DNA from: Lottia gigantea | Lineage: Eukaryota > Mollusca > Gastropoda > Lottiidae | NCBI RefSeq assembly: GCF_000327385.1 | Contig: NW_008707425.1 | Span: 2,627,025-2,691,024, forward strand | Direction: 5' to 3' | DNA: 64,000 nucleotides | Shown: positions 54,340 to 64,000 of the stretch, piece after piece | How the letters are laid out: each line of letters opens with the position of its first letter | Numbering within the stretch: the first letter of the stretch is position 1 | Program-made: the position numbers and the translations under genes | The notes under the pieces: model-generated | Told to the model about the DNA's origin: nothing | What the model saw: only the letters and a program-made list of their open reading frames with translations | Databases searched by the model: none

Positions 54340-55983
54340 TTTATAATGTAAGTATAGAAGATGTTAGAGAACTATAGTTATAATGTAAATAAAGGTAAGT
54401 GTATATAGACGATGTTAGAGAACTATAGTTCTAATGTAAGTTAAGGTATGTGTATATAGAGGATGTTGGAGTACTATAGTTATAATGTAAGTAATAGAGG
54501 ATGTTAGAGTACTATAGTTACAATATAAGTTAAGGTAAGTGTATATAGAGAATGTTAGAGTACTATAGTTATAATTTAAGTTAAGGTATGTGTATATACA
54601 GAATGTTAGAGTACTATAGTTATAATGTAAGTAAAGGTAAGTGTATATAGAGGATGTTAGAGTACTATAGTTACAATGTAAGTAAAGGTATGTGTATATA
54701 GAGGATGTTAGAGTACTATAGTTATAAAGTAAGTAAAGGTAAATGTATATAGAGAATGTTAGAGTACTATAGTTATAATGTAAGTAATAGAGGATGTTAG
54801 AATACTATGGTTATAATATAAGTAAAGGTATGTGTATATAGAGGATGTTAGAGTACTATAGTTATAATGTAAGTAAAGGTAAGTGTATATAAAGGATGTT
54901 AGAGTACTGTAGTTACAATGTAAGTTAAGGTAAGTGTATATAGAGGATGTCAGAGAACTATAGTTATAATGTAAGACAAAGTAAGTGTATACAGAGGATG
55001 TTAGAGTACTATGGTTATAATGTAAGTAAAGTTACGTGTATATAGAGGATGTTAGAGTACTATAGTTATAATGTAAGTAAAGGCATGTGTATATTGAGAA
55101 TGTTAGAGTACTATAGTTATAATGTAAGTAAAGGTAAGTGTATATAGAGGATGTTAGAGTACTATAGTTACAATGTAAGTAAAGGTATGTGTATATAGAG
55201 GATGTTAGAGTACTATAGTTATAGTGTTAGTAATAAAGGATGTTAGAGTACTATAGTTATAAAGTAAGTAAAGGTAATTGTATATGGAGAATGTTAGAGT
55301 ACTATAGTTATAATGTAAGTAATAGAGGATGTTAGATAACTATAGTTATAATGTAAGTAATGGTAAGTGTATATAGAGAATGTTAGAATACTATTGTTAT
55401 AATATAAGTAAAGGTATGTGTTAATAGAGAATGTTACAGTACTATAGTTACAATGTAAGTTAAGGTAAGTGTATATAGAGAATGTTAGAGTGCTATAGTT
55501 ATAATGTAAGTAAACGTATGTGTAATGTGTATACAGAGAATGTTAGAGTACTATAGTTATAATGTAAGTTAAGGTATGTGTATATACAGAATGTTAGAGA
55601 ACTATAGTTATAATGTAAGTAAAGGTATTTGTATATAGAGGATGTTAGAGTACTATAGTTATAATGTAAGTAAAGGTAAGTGTATATAGAGAATGTTAGA
55701 GAACTATAGTTATAGTGTAAGTAAAGGTATGTGTATATAGAGAATGTTAGAGTACTTTAGTTATAATGTAAGTAAAGGTAAGTGTATATAGAGGATGTTA
55801 GAGTACTATAGTTACAATGTAAGTAAATGTATGTGTATATAGAGGATGTTAGAGTACTATAGTTATAATGTAAGTAATAGAGGATTTTAGAGTACTATAG
55901 TTATAAAGTAAGTAAAGGTAATTGTATATAGAGAATGTTAGAGTACTATAGTTATAATGTAAGTAATAGTGGATGTTAGATAA
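54340..55983 (+). repeat. Minisatellite, about 51 bp unit, about 32 units
   Basis: Unit: 'gtaagtaaaggtaagtgtat', 'atagaggatgttagagtac', 'tatagttataat'. Some units lack the 'aggtaagtgtata' part and are about 38 bp. Each full unit carries one or two GTAAGT splice-donor-like words on the plus strand. Confidence 0.95.
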
Positions 55984-56330
55984 AGCGGTATGTTACAACG
56001 GGTAAACGTTTATATAGGTTCATTTCATTCTCATAATTTAGTATTTGTTCGATATTTACTATAATAATCGGGGCAAAGATCATGTCAGATAGTGTTGTTA
56101 TAGTACTTTATATAGAATGTGGTAATTGGATCACTTGATTTTCTTTCATCAATAGATTAATGCTTTAGTGGCCATACCGAAGTAAAATAATCTATATTAG
56201 TTTCAATGCCATTATGCAAGGTATCAAACTCATTACTTACTTTTTCAGTACACTCCACCTATTGACAATCACAGTCGCTACTTCCATTCATGGTATCCAT
56301 ATCTGGAAAATGGAATATGCAAATGAACGG
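55984..56330. repeat. Duplicated segment of about 345 bp, copy 2
   Basis: Near-identical to 53985-54330, including the exon-like piece. Segment plus minisatellite thus form a larger repeat, present twice. Confidence 0.9.
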
Positions 56331-56334
56331 AATG

Positions 56335-56877
56335 GAAGTTAGAGAACTATAGTTGTAAGTAAAGGTAAGTGTATATAGAAGATGTTAGAGAACTATAGTT
56401 GTAAGTAAAGGCAAGTGTATATAGAAGATGTTAGAGAACTATAGTTATAATGTAAATAAAGGTAAGTGTATATATAGACGATGTTAGAGAACTATAGTTA
56501 TAATGTAAGTTAAGGTAAGTGTATATAGAGGATGTTAGAGTACTATAGTTATAATGTAAGTAAAGGTTAGTGTATTTAGAGGATGTTAGAGTACTATAGT
56601 TATAATATATGTAAAGGTATGTGTTTATAGAGAATGTTAGAGTACTATAGTTATAATGTAAGTAATAGAGAATGTTAGAATACTATAGTTATAATGTAAG
56701 TTATAGAGGATGTTAGAGTACTATAGTCATAATGTAAGTTAAGGTAAGTGTATATAGAGGATGTTAGAGTACTATAGTTATAAAGTAAGTTAAGGTAAGT
56801 GTATATAGAGAATGGTAGAGTACTATAGTTATAATGTAAGTTATAGTGTAGGGAAAGGCATGTGTACATAGAGGATG
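56335..56877 (+). repeat. Minisatellite, second array, about 11 units
   Basis: Same unit as 54340-55983, following duplicated segment copy 2. The array ends at the small TTAA-flanked element at 56878. Confidence 0.93.
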
Positions 56878-57187
56878 TTAAAGGGGAATGTTCAGTATTT
56901 TCGAAGGTCGATTTTGGTCTTGAATATTATGTAAGAAGCCATCAGAAGTAATAGCACTGCTCGAAATTCGGATAATCCCTCAAACTGGCCCTAATTAAAC
57001 ATTTACCTTTCTATTTCTATAATATTTCATGTTTTCTATATAAGGCTCACTGAAACACGAGTCGAAAATTGTAACTTTCAAACACTAATCATTGTGGATA
57101 CACATAGATTTAAAGTCTCAAATTTTGACAGCGAGCTGTGGACACTATTACGGATTAGTTTAACGAAATGATGAATATGCCCCTTAA
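56878..57187. mobile_element. MITE-like element with TTAA at both ends
   Basis: 310 bp. The left end TTAAAGGGGAATGTTCAG and the right end, read inverted, TTAAGGGGCATATTCATC form imperfect terminal inverted repeats of about 25 bp, each starting in TTAA. It is non-coding. A similar left end occurs at 24226 (TTAAAGGGGCATTCCGC). Confidence 0.5.
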
Positions 57188-58223
57188 AAATTTTTTAATC
57201 GAAGTCTGAATGGCATGTCCTATAACAATTTTTAGTGAAAAAAATCTCATCCAAAATTGGGTGAAAACGGTAGGTAATCCATATTCCGTGAATTAAACTA
57301 AATAATAGTGGACCTCTCATGTGTGAAAATACTCTGCCAAGCAATAGTGTCGGATTAAGACTTTTAGCGGCCCCCCATCCAAAATTTTTTTTATGATATC
57401 ATACACAATAAAAAATCAATACGATATCCCAGAGTACTCCTCAAATCCCAATTTTGCTATGGGTCCCTAGGCCCGAGCCTAGTCCGGCCTATTGGGTAAA
57501 TCCGGCACTCGTGTTTCTCACGAAGGATATACAAAACTCCCATTATAACTAGGTTAGAAATTCGGACAACCTCGGATATGCTCCCTCTCGAACGTAAACC
57601 TGGGGTGTGGGGTGACTGTCTTAGTGCCCTCCCTGAAAATCTGTGAAGTTGGTGGCGTGCGTGACCGCGACAGGAGGTCTGTGGGCTGGAATAGGGTCAA
57701 AATGTTTTAGGACTAGCAGGCAGGCAATTAGCTGATAAGGTGAAACCGCCGACTATGTTAATTATCCAAGACTTATACGGACAACAAACCCAGTTTAATA
57801 TACGCACAAGGTCATTAAGTGAACTTCTTTCACAATGCACATTTTTTTAAAAATGATGGTTGATGATTTTTCGGCCTGATCAACATACTTATAGTTTATT
57901 GCCAAATAGTTTGAGGTCGTTTCCTGTGCGTTTTTCTGCTCGGTTCCAGGTTCATGTTTTAGTATAAGTACGGGCAAGGATAAGTAGCCTATTCTCGGAA
58001 GCACGGCACAGTAATCAGAATTTTTCTTACCTTGAGTTAGTGTTACTAGGTTAGCAGTCCTATTTTTTGTCTACATCATGTTCAAAAAAGGACTCACAGG
58101 ATCTTATTGGTCGATTAGTCTCAATACGAGCCGAGTAGTCTTATCTGATTGAAAAAAGGCCGAATTACGCGGGCCAAACGGTATGATATTTATACTCATC
58201 TTCTCTTCAAAGTAGATTTGAGT
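57188..58223. other. Intergenic/upstream of the PBZ exon
   Basis: 57345-57510 ('gtgtcggattaagactttt', 'aaatccggcactcg') looks like an old dispersed repeat. The last 200 bp before 58224 may hold the promoter of the PBZ gene; I see no clear TATA box. Confidence 0.35.
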
Positions 58224-58331
58224 ATGGACTTAAGGCCAATGTGCAAATATGGTAAAGAGTGTTACAGAATAAATGTCCAGCATCAAAAACAATATCAACA
58301 TCCCAAAAAACGTAAAAGAAATGAAGTACCG
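58224..58331 (+). CDS. PBZ zinc-finger exon, probable first coding exon (HPF1-like candidate)
   Basis: 36 codons from ATG: MDLRPMCKYGKECYRINVQH, then QKQYQHP and a basic KKRKR. This fits the PBZ (poly-ADP-ribose-binding) zinc finger, C-x5-C-x6-H-x5-H with the C-x-YGxxCYRxN signature. It ends at 58331 in phase 0 before a consensus donor, GTAAGTTAAT. PBZ modules occur in APLF, CHFR, DCLRE1A relatives and, in many invertebrates, at the N-terminus of HPF1 (histone PARylation factor). A PBZ right at the start of the protein favours HPF1, but one exon cannot settle it. An upstream in-frame ATG at 58149 is possible but less likely (across an acceptor-like CTTCAAAG). No downstream exon is recognised before the window's end. 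Confidence 0.7.
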
Positions 58332-59950
58332 GTAAGTTAATTTGGCATTTTGTCGACCCTGTCAATATTGATAAAATATGGCCAATGTGGAGAATATACA
58401 GTCTCAACGAGCGTACAGTGGTGTAACCTATATTCGTGCATAGGTCTATAAGGATTCAATACCGAATTTTGTCCAAATTTTTTTTAATGTGTCTGAGATG
58501 TTTCTTCAGATAACGGTATTCTATAAAATAATTAAAATTCAGTGTTATGGTTTCCCTGACACTCCAACAAGACATTTGAGACTTGATATTTGTGAAGTGA
58601 AAAGTACGTTTTTATCACGCAGGCTGCAATAAAAAGTTGGAACGTTTTTATTACGTACAGTATGAAGAAATGAAACAATAAATAAATCATTTTTCAACAT
58701 CTATTGTATGTCTTCTGACAGCAAATGTTTAGCTATCCCATTGTGACGAGTTTCAATGTGAATAAAAGTAAGCGCACCATGTTATTTTTGAGATTTTTTC
58801 GGTGACTGCATTTTGGAATGTGGAGTTCATATTTCAGCAGAATTGTATTTTATAAACAGTGGTTTTCATATCGATCAAGTGTCTTAGTGTCTTTCCAAAC
58901 CGACCCTGTTCCAAACCCCGCGACTCAAAAAAATTTTTATGGAGTGTTTGATGATTTTTTTTTTCAATATTTGAATAGATCTATGTTATATTACAACACT
59001 GACTGCCAAAACATCATGTAATTTGCACAAATTCGTGAGTCAATTGAATACAAACTTTATATTTCTAAGATTACTTATTTCATGCAATAATCAGTTCACG
59101 TGATTGTGCTATAAATAACTGGTACTTCCATCAATCCAGACACAACAAAACATACACACTAGTGCACGCTTTATGTCTAAGATGAACAAGACTACGCCTG
59201 ATCATTAAGGTTGAGATTTATAAATAATATAATATGTTCGATCAATCAAGACCTGCACCAACTACATAAATGCTTCCAGTAAGAGTCCTATACGATCGAG
59301 ACTAGTCTATATTCGGACATTTCTGTACAAATTGACGAATAAATGGAATTATGTACTAAAATAAAATTTATATCTGAAATAAAATAAAAACTAGAAAACT
59401 AAAATGAATGAATTCCATATAACCTCGATTTATATAACCGGTAAATCCGACCAAACCGGATGTATATATTTTTACATTGGTAGTCAACAAGATGGCGACA
59501 ACATTTTGATATATTGTGGACACACAGGATATCATGACCTAGGCTATCTCACCTTTAGGCCTAACCGTTTATTCCACATTTCACATTCCAATGGTAAATT
59601 CGAAAATGAAGTCTCAACTCAAAAGTATACATATTGCCTTTATAATCTGTCCATAATTTTGGACTTATTGGTTTTTATCACTTGAAAATTATATCAAAAT
59701 TCAATCTGATTGGACACTTGTATTTTGCTGATTCAATGTCTTGATTTAATTTTTGTAAGAATTTCATTTGGTTATAACTTTTAAATAGCTTGATTTTCAA
59801 ATATTTAGGCTTATATTGATTTAAGCATATATGTACTTAAAATATACATGAAGCTTTATCACTTGATAGGAAATTTATCTTGTACTTTATATTGTTATAT
59901 TGTATTTTGTTCCTGGGATCGAATAACAAGGCATATTTGGATGAAATAGT
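58332..59950. other. Intron or intergenic, no gene seen
   Basis: A+T-rich DNA following the PBZ exon. Open frames at 58818-59021 and 59404-59685 show no domain. It may be intron 1 of the PBZ gene. Confidence 0.4.
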
Positions 59951-59999
59951 ATTTATTAGTTATGTTTCAGATTAAGCCTTCCTTAGCCTTTCTTTCTCT

Positions 60000-60223
60000 C
60001 CAGCCCATCTGTTCTAATCTCTGTCATCCAGCCCAGCAATGGTCACTTGTATCGATGTATGCTCTGGATGGCAAGGACTAGAACATGTGGTAATCTTTTC
60101 ACACTTCGCTTAATATTTATGCACACTGTACTTAAGCAGGAGAAAGTAGATAATAACTGATTAAAGGGAGCTAACTATATTATCCTACTCAAAGCTTTAT
60201 ATTAGTCTATGAACTATATGACA
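60000..60223 (-). mobile_element. Ty3/gypsy 3' LTR (fossil), left end unresolved
   Basis: On the minus strand the purine tract GAAGAAGGGGGA precedes TGTCATATAGTTCATAG at 60223, the expected boundary between internal region and 3' LTR of the element at 60224-64000. The outer end is not resolved. Confidence 0.5.
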
Positions 60224-63200
60224 TCCCCCTTCTTCCAGATGAAAGGCGCGGATAATTAAAACAAACATATTTACATATGAATGAACTAACGAACAAGTAA
60301 AACAAACGATAGGAATGAACAAGAAAATACATATTAATCACCTATTTGTTGGTTTAAACAGTGCATGTACTTAATGTACCCTGTAACTTATTATCCAAAA
60401 TGCTCCAACCATAGTATGAATAACCAAAAAATACATATCAGCATATGCATACAGGAAGCAATAGATCTATACTCAATAAAGATGTACAATGATGATCTAG
60501 TTAATTTACTATTATTCACCCTTACAGGTTATGGATAAGGATACACAATGCACAATCCACAATGGGAATATTAAGCATACAAAGCTAATATTAAGTGTAG
60601 CCCAACTTATCTATTTCTAGAATATTAGACTACCAGTAACACTGAGTGTATTAGTTTCTATCATAGAGAAAACAGCATTTGATAATTCTGGATATGAACT
60701 AATATCTAACCATTCATTGGATTGGCTCCCATTAGCAAGTGGAATACCAACAAGAACATGCAGTTTACCTAGTTTAAAACGTGCTTTATGAACTGCCATG
60801 TAGTCTACATTTGGTACAACTGAAAGTAATGAGCATTGTTGTTCAATTTGAGAGGGAGATAGCACATAGTAAGATGTCAAATTATGATTGACATTACTGT
60901 TAGCAAGACACTGAGACACATTTAAAGGTTTGGAGAGCCTATTACTAATAATAGAACATTGATCAATATTTTGAACGATATGATTGAACTCATCGGTGAT
61001 TTTAATCCCATTATCTTCAACCAGGAGATTAACAGCTTCAGAGGTCTTACCCATTTTTAACTTTAATTGATCAATATTACTGATGCGATCACGAGGGTTA
61101 TCATTCCTATTAAAGCAAGGTTTGAGCCGGTTGATCGAAAAGACATCTTGAAGAACTTGACCTTCTAAAGTCGAAAGTACATAGTGTGTCCTGTCAAGAA
61201 TTTGATGAACAACCAACGGACCACACCATTCAGCCTTGATTTTACGTGATTTAGCTGTAAGGATGGACGAAGTTGGTTTGAATACATATACCAGTTGTCC
61301 TAAGCTATATATTGGATTCTTACTGAGACTATGAGAGATATTGATATTTTGAGTTTCTTCCTGATGTTTTGGAGATCTAGAACTACTTTGGCTATGTGAT
61401 CAAACTTGCTTTAAGGTGTGATACATATTCTTCATATGACTTGCAAGCACTACTAAAATCCCAAGTAAGATTTGTAAGGCTCTTGGGTTGTTTACCAAAA
61501 GCTAACTCGTATGGGCTATGATTGCCTAACTGAGGAGAACTAAATGAGTTGTAAGCATAGCAAGAAGTACTAATGAAGCGCACCCAATCAGTGCCATATT
61601 GGTTGAGATTGACCTTTATAAGATCAGAAATAGATTTAATATGTCGTTCAACTAACAAACTGCCATGATTTTCAACACTGATTAGTTTTTGACTAATACC
61701 TAGACAGGAACACAATGAAGATACTAGGCTTCCAGTAAGTGAAGCAGCAGCATCAGTGATGATTACTGATGGAGGTCCAAATACACAGATTACCTTTCGA
61801 ATCAAGGCTTCACAAATTGATTTAGCATCAAGAGTTTGAAGAGCTGTGCAGACAACAAAACGAGTTATTTCATCTGTTACAACCATCAGGTGTCGATATC
61901 CTGAAGGAGATGAAGGCATGGATTTAAAATCCAGACTGAGCCTATCAAAAGTTCTATATTCTGTTGGAATACGAGGATGATAAAGGCATTTATTATCTGT
62001 TTTTCCCTTAAACTGCTGACATTTGGAACATGTTTGAATATAAGTAGAAATCTTATCAAACATATTAGGAAAATAAAATAATTTTCACATAGTGACATAT
62101 GTTCTAACGACTCCTTGGTGATTACTGAGTTGACTGTCATGGTATAAACTGATTAAACTACTGCACATTGATTCCGGTATTACCAATTGAAGAGTGAAAG
62201 ATTCATCTTTATGAATAAGTAGACGAAAGAGAACTGAGTCACATAAAATGTACTCTTCGGCTTTAACTTTGATAGATTTGGATACCTTTTTATTAGAAGG
62301 CAGAATACCATGTTGTAAGTAATCATAGATGGGTTTGAAATGAGGAGAAGTTTCCTGTTCTAATCTCAACTTGTTAACGTTAATAGAAAGGTTGTAATCT
62401 CTAATGATTTTCCTTTTAATGTAGCGGAGAAGTTTTGCAAGTTCTCTTTGTTTAGGAAAGTGAGAAGTTTTGAATTCTTTAAATCCAGAAACTACAGGCT
62501 TAAGTGGTACGAATAATTCAATCGAGATTTCAAACTCTTCAGAGCTATCAAATCTTCGATCTACTAATCGATCTTCTCTAGGAGTTTCTGTTGAACAAGA
62601 AGAAGGTATAGCTGTGGGTGATTGCGAATAATCACGAAAAGTAGGATCTGGATCAACAGGTAAACTAGACTTACTTTGTGTCGAAGGTAGCTGTGAAGAA
62701 CCTCGAGCAACTTTCCTTGTTGATTTGTGGTAAAGATCTGGAACCGAAATGTTCTTTTCCTTGGCATACCGCCTTGTAACTGGTCGTTCCTTGGGCTGAA
62801 TTATGGGTAATGCTATTTCAGAAAAAGCAAAAGCATTGGGAACAACTGCATCTATCCCTGAATCCGATTCAAGTGGACTACGAGAAAGGAAATCTGCTAA
62901 AACCATCTCTGTACCCTTACGGTATTTGATTTGAAAGGCATAATGTGATAACTTTATAAGAAGGTTTTTAAGTCTTGTAGTGCAAGGTTCATGTTTAGAC
63001 TTTAAAAGAGGGACAATAGCAGAATGATCAACTACAGCATCAAATTTAACACCCTTTAGTAAGTGACGAAAGTTTGTAACATTGATAAGCAAGCCGAACA
63101 TTTCGAGTTCGGTGACACTGTAACGTTGACATGCTGATGGCAACTTCTTACTATAATATCCTAAGAGTCTTTTTTCATTGTCGACAAACTGAGTGAGATA

Positions 63201-64000
63201 CGAACCTGTTGCAACACGTGAGGTGTCGCTGTAGAGTGTTAACCGTTCCGTAGGATGTGGTAAATGAAGAACCGGTGGCTGAATCAAAAGAGCTTTTATA
63301 TCGTTGAAAGCCTTTTGGTGTGTTTCGTTCCATTCAAAAACAGATCGCTTATTTGAAATCTGGTGCAAAGGCTGCAAGAGAAGTTGCAACTTAGGCAGAA
63401 AATTGGTGACAGCGCTGATAAAACGTTGCACCTCTCGAGAAGATTTTGGACGTGAAATGTTCTGATAGTTATTACTCCATTTTTAGTGGATAAAATATGA
63501 CCCATGTAAGTGACGGTGGTTTGAAAGAATGAGCCTTTCCTGGGCGAAATTTTAAGACCGTTGTTAATTAAAGATTGAAGAATGGTTTCAATATGATGTT
63601 TGTGAGACTCAGAATCAGGACTAAAAATGATGATGTCGTCATGATGAGCTATACAAAATTTGCGACTTTCTGGTACTTGAGATAAGATCTTGTCAATGTG
63701 TGTCTGTTAAAGTAGAAATGTTATCCTCCGTGGTATGATGAAATACCTGTATACTGACGAGCTTCAGGAGACAATGGAATAGAAAAGAATGCAGACTTCA
63801 AATCAATGCAACTAAGTACTGTTGCTCCAGAATGACCTACTGTCCTCAATATCTCTGAGAGTAAAGGAAATGGATGATTGTAGCGCTTGATTCTTGAATT
63901 GAGATATCGAAAATCAACGACAACGCGCTTTTTTGAAGTACCCTTCTTAGGAAGAATGAGTACAGGAGACGTGTAAGATTCTAATACCGGAAGTAGATGT
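60224..64000 (-). mobile_element. Ty3/gypsy retrotransposon, 3' two thirds (fossil; runs off the right edge)
   Basis: Minus strand. RT from the edge to about 63300 (DDDIIIFS-like region near 63630; FISAVTNFLPKLQLLLQPLH), RNase H about 62900-63300 (TLYSDTSRVATGSYLTQF; RLLGYYSKKLPSACQRYSVT), a linker rich in Ser/Pro, integrase 61392-62300 (IQTCSKCQQFKGK; LMVVTDEITRFVVCTALQT; NHGSLLVERHIKSI), then a C-terminal part 60617-61216 (VLQDVFSINRLKPCF). One frame of 448 codons (62085-63431) is open, so the copy is fairly young. Broken, with about four interruptions visible. Confidence 0.9.

Noticed and set aside
54340-56877. Short open frames within the minisatellite
   Set aside because: Periodic artefacts of the 51 bp unit (a multiple of three).
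57600-57720. tRNA-derived SINE or tRNA gene
   Set aside because: The G+C-richer patch shows no A/B box spacing and no cloverleaf.
59404-59685. 93-codon plus-strand frame downstream of the PBZ exon
   Set aside because: No domain recognised and no splice sites placing it in the PBZ gene.

Overview
The window is a transposon graveyard from an A+T-rich animal genome, most likely a marine mollusc. The evidence for mollusc is the mix of Penelope-like elements (PLEs), Polintons, BEL/Pao and Ty3/gypsy elements and APE-type LINEs, plus a dispersed repeat of the 'gggcaagggcaataactctgc ... gacggacggacgg' type (15955-16180) that is common in bivalve and gastropod DNA. Almost all recognisable coding sequence belongs to mobile elements. 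The one convincing host-gene piece is a small first exon encoding a PBZ zinc finger (58224-58331).

Layout. 1-631 is the 3' end of a PLE. 1268-1910 is a satellite of about 109 bp units. 2494-5800 holds a PLE scrap and two pieces of Polinton, one apparently inserted in the other. 5800-8198 is mostly unassigned, with weak exon-like segments. 8199-9450 and about 11090-11640 are older, diverged relatives of the same PLE; the second was hit by a LINE 3' end that left a perfect 26 bp duplication. 12730-15720 holds LINE pieces. 16800-26400 is a mosaic: Ty3/gypsy pieces with PLE copies B-E, a Polinton capsid-gene scrap and an assembly gap (21782-21831). 26400-29430 is a LINE split by PLE copy F. 29491-32202 is PLE copy G, running into a BEL/Pao element (32203-37027). 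37655-37880 is more of the satellite. 38481-50438 is a Polinton whose capsid gene is split by PLE copy H. 50890-51215 and 54340-56880 are minisatellites flanking a degraded MULE-like gene. 60000-64000 is a Ty3/gypsy element that runs off the right edge.

The most interesting system is the PLE family. Upstream of its reverse transcriptase/GIY-YIG protein it carries an ORF1 with an SGNH-hydrolase (esterase-like) domain. In copy H the ORF1 stop codon directly follows the heptamer T TTA AAC, and the RT frame lies exactly in -1 with no ATG near its beginning, so the RT may be made by programmed -1 ribosomal frameshifting. All copies share a sharp 3' end (CCCCGAAA), and at two independent insertion sites the target itself reads TTTCG at the junction. 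LTR elements and Polintons are reported here only as fossils.
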